Assembly: GCA_002494495.1 (NCBI GenBank)
Contig: DACB01000015.1
Span: 62,001-126,000, forward strand
From: Methanobacterium sp. UBA294
GTDB lineage: Archaea; Methanobacteriota; Methanobacteria; Methanobacteriales; Methanobacteriaceae
Direction of reading: 5' to 3'
DNA length: 64,000 nt
Positions 60,792 through 64,000 of the stretch are shown one piece after another. The notes under the pieces were generated by a model. It did not search any database. It was not told where the DNA came from and saw nothing but the letters and a program-made list of their open reading frames with translations. Position 1 is the stretch's first letter; each line of letters begins with the position of its first letter. The position numbers and the translations under genes were made by a program.

Positions 60792-60879
60792 TTCAAATAT
60801 TGAATGTATAAATTAATATAATTAAGTTATTGTATATAAATATATTGAATTTTTCAATATCTATTTCAATATAATTGAA
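60792..60879. promoter_or_regulatory. Three inverted repeats in the DUF2089/DUF169 divergent promoter
   Basis: TTCAA-ATA-TTGAA (60792-60804), ATATTGAA-TTT-TTCAATAT (60842-60860) and TTCAAT-ATA-ATTGAA (60865-60879) are perfect palindromes built from TTCAAT/ATTGAA half-sites, with a TATA-like TATATAAATA between them. They may be the operator of the regulator at 60405-60764. The gene at 60995 reads the other way. Confidence 0.6.
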
Positions 60880-60994
60880 ATCAGTGTTAAATTCCTATTT
60901 TTTAATTAATTTCCGTTTGTAAAAAATTAATTATGTGGATGAATATATTCATTAAGAGAACAACATGTAATTATTTAAAAAAGGATGGGTTTAA

Positions 60995-61699
60995 ATGAGT
61001 TATAAACAACAGGCCGATATATTTAAAAGGACTTTTGACTTAAAATATGCACCTATAGCTATTTCTTTCACCAACCATGAAGCTTCAGGGGACATTTATG
61101 GGAAAATATCCATATGTAAAGCTATAAAACTGGCCAGCCAGGGTGAAAACTTCATAATTGATGAAGACACCTCTGCATGCCCAGGAGGTAGTACGTACTG
61201 TGGTTTCAGTGGTATCCACGCTGGAGCAAAAAAGAGGAGATTACAGGAATTTTTAACCGAAGGTGAGAAACTCACCAGCTCCATTGTAAGCTTTGAAAGG
61301 ATGCAAAAATTAGGAGTGCCACCTGCCACAGATTTGGCCGAGAAAATAGTGATAACACCCCTGGAGAAGGCTGTGTTACGTCCAGATATGGTTTTGTTTC
61401 TTGTAAATGCCGAGCAAGTCTGCCGTCTAATAACTTTAGACACCTACTGGGATGGTCTTTCCCCTGAGCAGCAGATCATCGGTGCATTATGTTATCAAGC
61501 AATAGTTTATACTATAATGAGTGGAAAAACCAATATATGTGTGGGGGATTGGACTGCAAGAAGACACCAGGGCTTTGAAAAAGATGTTATCTTCATGTCA
61601 GTGCCCTACGAACGGATTCATAACCTGATTGCGGCTATACCATGCTGTTCTGCCGGGGATGCAGAGGCGGTCATACCTGAAGAGTTCAGATCGGACTAA
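60995..61699 (+). CDS. DUF169 protein
   Basis: 234 residues with the DUF169 layout: LKYAPIAISF, ACPGGSTYCGF and IPCCSAGDAEAVIPEEFRSD at the end, and CRLITLDTYWDGLS in the middle. Several conserved Cys; function unknown, often in methanogens and related archaea. AAGGAT ribosome site before the ATG. Confidence 0.78.
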   Translation: MSYKQQADIFKRTFDLKYAPIAISFTNHEASGDIYGKISICKAIKLASQGENFIIDEDTSACPGGSTYCGFSGIHAGAKKRRLQEFLTEGEKLTSSIVSFERMQKLGVPPATDLAEKIVITPLEKAVLRPDMVLFLVNAEQVCRLITLDTYWDGLSPEQQIIGALCYQAIVYTIMSGKTNICVGDWTARRHQGFEKDVIFMSVPYERIHNLIAAIPCCSAGDAEAVIPEEFRSD

Positions 61700-61760
61700 A
61701 TTTGTTAAAAGAACCCCCTTTTTTTATTTTCATAATGCCAACCAAAGAAAAAAAATGAGT

Positions 61761-61811
61761 TTGAATAATTAATGAATAAAAAAACCTGGAATAACTAAAT
61801 GAATAAAAAAC
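61761..61811. repeat. Two 26-base AT-rich units
   Basis: TTGAATAATTAATGAATAAA and its near copy TGGAATAACTAAATGAATAA stand in tandem in the spacer after the DUF169 gene. Confidence 0.45.
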
Positions 61812-61869
61812 CCCCTAAAATAATTGAATTTGGATGGAATCAATAGATAAAAACTATCCAAATTTTAAA

Positions 61870-62097
61870 TTATTCTTTTTTCTCACAAATAAAACATAAC
61901 TGAGTGTTACGGTTTGTTTTGAAAATTTTCCCACATTTTTTACAGGTAACCCTCTTAACCAGAAGCTTCTTTTTAACATGGCCTTTAAACATTTTAAGAG
62001 GAGTTGTGCAAGCATCAGCCTGGATCCCTGCTTTTGTTTTCCTGTTTAAAATTTCTTCAGCATGTTTCCTTTCCAGAGCTTCATCATCCCTTGTCAT
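61870..62097 (-). CDS. Small zinc-ribbon protein
   Basis: 75 residues from ATG 62097 (GGTGGGA before it). The C-terminus has CKKCGKIFKTNRNTQLCFIC, one CxxC/CxxC ribbon; the N-terminus is a short helical region (DDEALERKHAEEIL). No family named. A longer frame to 62133 adds 12 residues without a site. Confidence 0.6.
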   Translation of the reverse strand: MTRDDEALERKHAEEILNRKTKAGIQADACTTPLKMFKGHVKKKLLVKRVTCKKCGKIFKTNRNTQLCFICEKKE

Positions 62098-62166
62098 GAA
62101 TCCCACCAATACAATTAAAGAGTGACCAATCAATTATTTAACACATAGATATTTAAAAAATTGGGA

Positions 62167-63129
62167 TCAGGTAGAAATCATCATAAATATTCTAAATGAG
62201 AGGTAAATAACGTAAATACCTAGTAGTATTAGTCCTTCTCTTTTGGAAAGTTTATTGTTCCTAGAAAGTAGGAAAAGGAGTAATATTGTTATTAGGATAA
62301 GTGCAGGGCCATCATAAATTATGGCAAGATTATCCACAGGTACAGTTACCAGCAGGGCAGGCACTCCCAGACCAATCATTATGTTGAATATGTTACTGCC
62401 TAAAACGGTCCCTATAGCTAAACTACTAAGTCCTCTTCTGGCTGAAGTTAATACAGTGAAAAATTCCGGGGAGGTGGTTCCAAATGCCAATAAAATTCCT
62501 GCAAACATGGCTGATAAAGAGAAGATCACAGAAAGTTCTACAGTACAGTACACAATTATCCGGCATCCAATAGCTAATCCTAAAAGACCCAATAACAGAC
62601 CAAAAACTTTTTTAGATAAATTAAATGTTGTAAGGTTAATTTTGAATTTATCTTCTTTCTGGTTTTCTTTTTCCTTTTTTTCATGTATAAATAGAAAGTA
62701 GGTATAAATCCCATAAGCTGCTATGAGTACTATACCTGCAAATACATTGATTTCTCTGAAAACCACTATGAATGCTAACAATATCACAGCAGTAATCAGG
62801 GCCATTAATCCGTCTCGTTTAAAAGCAACCCTTTGGGATAATATAGGTCCGGCTACAGCAGCACTTATAGCTAGTATTCCACCAATATTCCACATATTAG
62901 CACCAAGTACCGTACCTACACCTATATCCGGATTTCCTGTTAAAATGGCTATCATGGCCGAACCAAACTCAGGCAGAGATGTACCAATTGCCGATGCTGT
63001 GATACCTAATAAGATCTCAGATACTCCAAAATATGATCCTAAATCTACTAAATTATTAACAAAAATTTCAGCCGCCTTTAAGACAAGCAAAAATGCTGCT
63101 AACAATACAATGATAAGAACTATCCACAT
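62167..63129 (-). CDS. Calcium/sodium antiporter (CaCA family)
   Basis: About 320 residues with ten membrane spans and the two inverted alpha repeats of the family: TASAIGTSLPEFGSAMIAIL with GTVLGANMWN, and LAFGTTSPEFFTVLTSA with GTVLGSNIFNIM. The Pro-Glu pairs coordinate cations. It exchanges Ca for Na or H across the membrane. ATG 63129 has AAGGGAT before it; TTG at 63147 would add six residues. Confidence 0.88.
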   Translation of the reverse strand: MWIVLIIVLLAAFLLVLKAAEIFVNNLVDLGSYFGVSEILLGITASAIGTSLPEFGSAMIAILTGNPDIGVGTVLGANMWNIGGILAISAAVAGPILSQRVAFKRDGLMALITAVILLAFIVVFREINVFAGIVLIAAYGIYTYFLFIHEKKEKENQKEDKFKINLTTFNLSKKVFGLLLGLLGLAIGCRIIVYCTVELSVIFSLSAMFAGILLAFGTTSPEFFTVLTSARRGLSSLAIGTVLGSNIFNIMIGLGVPALLVTVPVDNLAIIYDGPALILITILLLFLLSRNNKLSKREGLILLGIYVIYLSFRIFMMIST

Positions 63130-64000
63130 AATATTATCCCTTAACAACTATATTATGATTCATTGTTTGGAACATCTATTTAAATATTGGCTTTTTTGGG
63201 CCCATAAATGGTTTATATCTTTATATTTAACTTATCAGGAAAATAATAATAATGTTGCCTTACTAAAACCATTGAATTGGTAAAATAACCCATAAAATGT
63301 TATTAAAGAATTTTTAATCAGGGATTGTCTTATGAATTCTAGAATAAGTAATTTTTTTCTTTGATCGCTCTTTATTTATGGTTCCTAAAAACTTGTTTAA
63401 ACAAATCACATTAAAAAAATTGATGATTGGTGAATGATATGATTCCAGATAAATATCAGGGAGTACACTAAATTTTTGGGAATCAACAATCAAAATCTCT
63501 ATGTTATTATCATCTTTATGAAAAATAAAAATACATCAGGGATCTTTGGGTTATAAATTAACTTATTATAATGATAAATAAAACAAGTACATTATTATAC
63601 GATTATCAAAATAATGTGGATGGAATCAAAAAAATAGAGAACTACCACAATATTCATCGTTACATATAGGGCTGTGGTTCAAAATTGAGCGATTTCTTCA
63701 AGTTTTCAAAAGAGCTACTCATTTTACTATGATTTTGTGGTCCTTAATTTAGGAAAATATTTTTATTTCGTTATAGTATTGTTTAACGAAGTAAACTTTA
63801 ATTATTTTTTAATGGAATTATATACTAAATTAATATTACATATGGTAATTTTTTAAAATTAATACAGCAATTAAAAATTAGTTGAAAATAGGATTTACTA
63901 TTTATTTAGTTTTTAAAAAAAAAGAAATGAAGAATTTATTTGTTTAAATAAATCCTCATAAACTACCCTTAAACCCCAGCCCCTCCTGTGAGAGAGCTGG
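63130..64000. other. Right end of window: AT-rich, no gene seen
   Basis: No frame here looks coding. The sequence is AT-rich with T and A runs. The last 27 bases hold CCAGC, CCCTCCTGTGAGAGA and GCTGG: a short hairpin at the window edge that may continue outside. Confidence 0.4.

Noticed and set aside
63975..64000. RNA gene or mobile-element end at the right edge
   Set aside because: Only a 5-base stem hairpin is visible before the window ends, which is too little to call.

Overview
The window reads as a chromosomal segment of a methanogenic archaeon, most likely a Methanobacterium-like member of the Methanobacteriales. The signs are archaeal: TATA-box promoters, frequent TTG and GTG starts with GGTG/GGAG ribosome sites, a tRNA gene without encoded CCA, a short archaeal-type adenylosuccinate synthetase, and families common in methanogens (DUF166, DUF169, DUF1616, DUF2089, DUF4012). 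The DNA is AT-rich. By eye, the 4-14 kb and 41-50 kb blocks look richer in A and T than the 14-40 kb block.

Layout. 1-4.1 kb: glycosyltransferases and a membrane protein on the minus strand; one glycosyltransferase has its 5' end cut by an in-frame stop. 4.1-14.2 kb: a RiPP locus of lasso-peptide type. Its minus-strand genes encode a PqqD-like leader-binding protein (B1), a transglutaminase-like leader peptidase (B2), an asparagine-synthetase-like cyclase (C), a 48-residue precursor not previously called (9830-9976), an HPr-kinase-like protein (K), a peptide-exporter ABC transporter (D), a second, Cys-containing putative precursor (6644-6775), a broken S26 signal-peptidase-like gene and a nucleotidyltransferase. 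The precursor carries the lasso leader pattern YxxPxLxxxG, a Thr at -2 and an Asp at core position 9. 14.2-26.5 kb: cell-envelope genes (two DUF1616 proteins, small anchored secreted proteins, a TPR-CPBP protease, a DPM1-like glycosyltransferase, UDP-glucose dehydrogenase, a DUF4012 protein) plus a DUF166 protein. 26.7-52.5 kb: a large surface-polysaccharide cluster with multidomain glycosyltransferases (966, about 1404 and 838 residues), a Wzm/Wzt-type ABC exporter whose ATPase is fused to a DUF1616-type membrane segment, a priming polyprenyl glycosylphosphotransferase, UDP-galactopyranose mutase, a WecC-type dehydrogenase, acyltransferases, a methyltransferase and an asparagine-synthase-like protein. 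52.8-64 kb: housekeeping and stress genes: cobalt-precorrin-4 methyltransferase, tRNA-Gln, ectoine synthesis (ectA, ectB, ectC), purA, a DUF2089 regulator operon with three inverted repeats in front of it, a DUF169 protein and a Ca/Na antiporter-like exchanger.

How the parts work together. In the RiPP locus, B1 would hold the leader, B2 would cut it after the Thr-x pair, C would close the Ala1-Asp9 ring, D would export the product, and K and the nucleotidyltransferase could add further modifications, as in the phosphorylated paeninodin type of Bacillota. In the polysaccharide cluster, sugar nucleotides (UDP-glucuronate, UDP-ManNAc-uronate type, UDP-Galf) would feed the glycosyltransferases on a polyprenyl carrier and the ABC exporter would move the chain outward. 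The ectoine genes point to salt or drying stress.

Limits: all family calls come from reading motifs, not from searches. Starts were chosen by ribosome sites and family shape. The exact lasso core, the function of the Cys peptide and the polysaccharide structure are inference.
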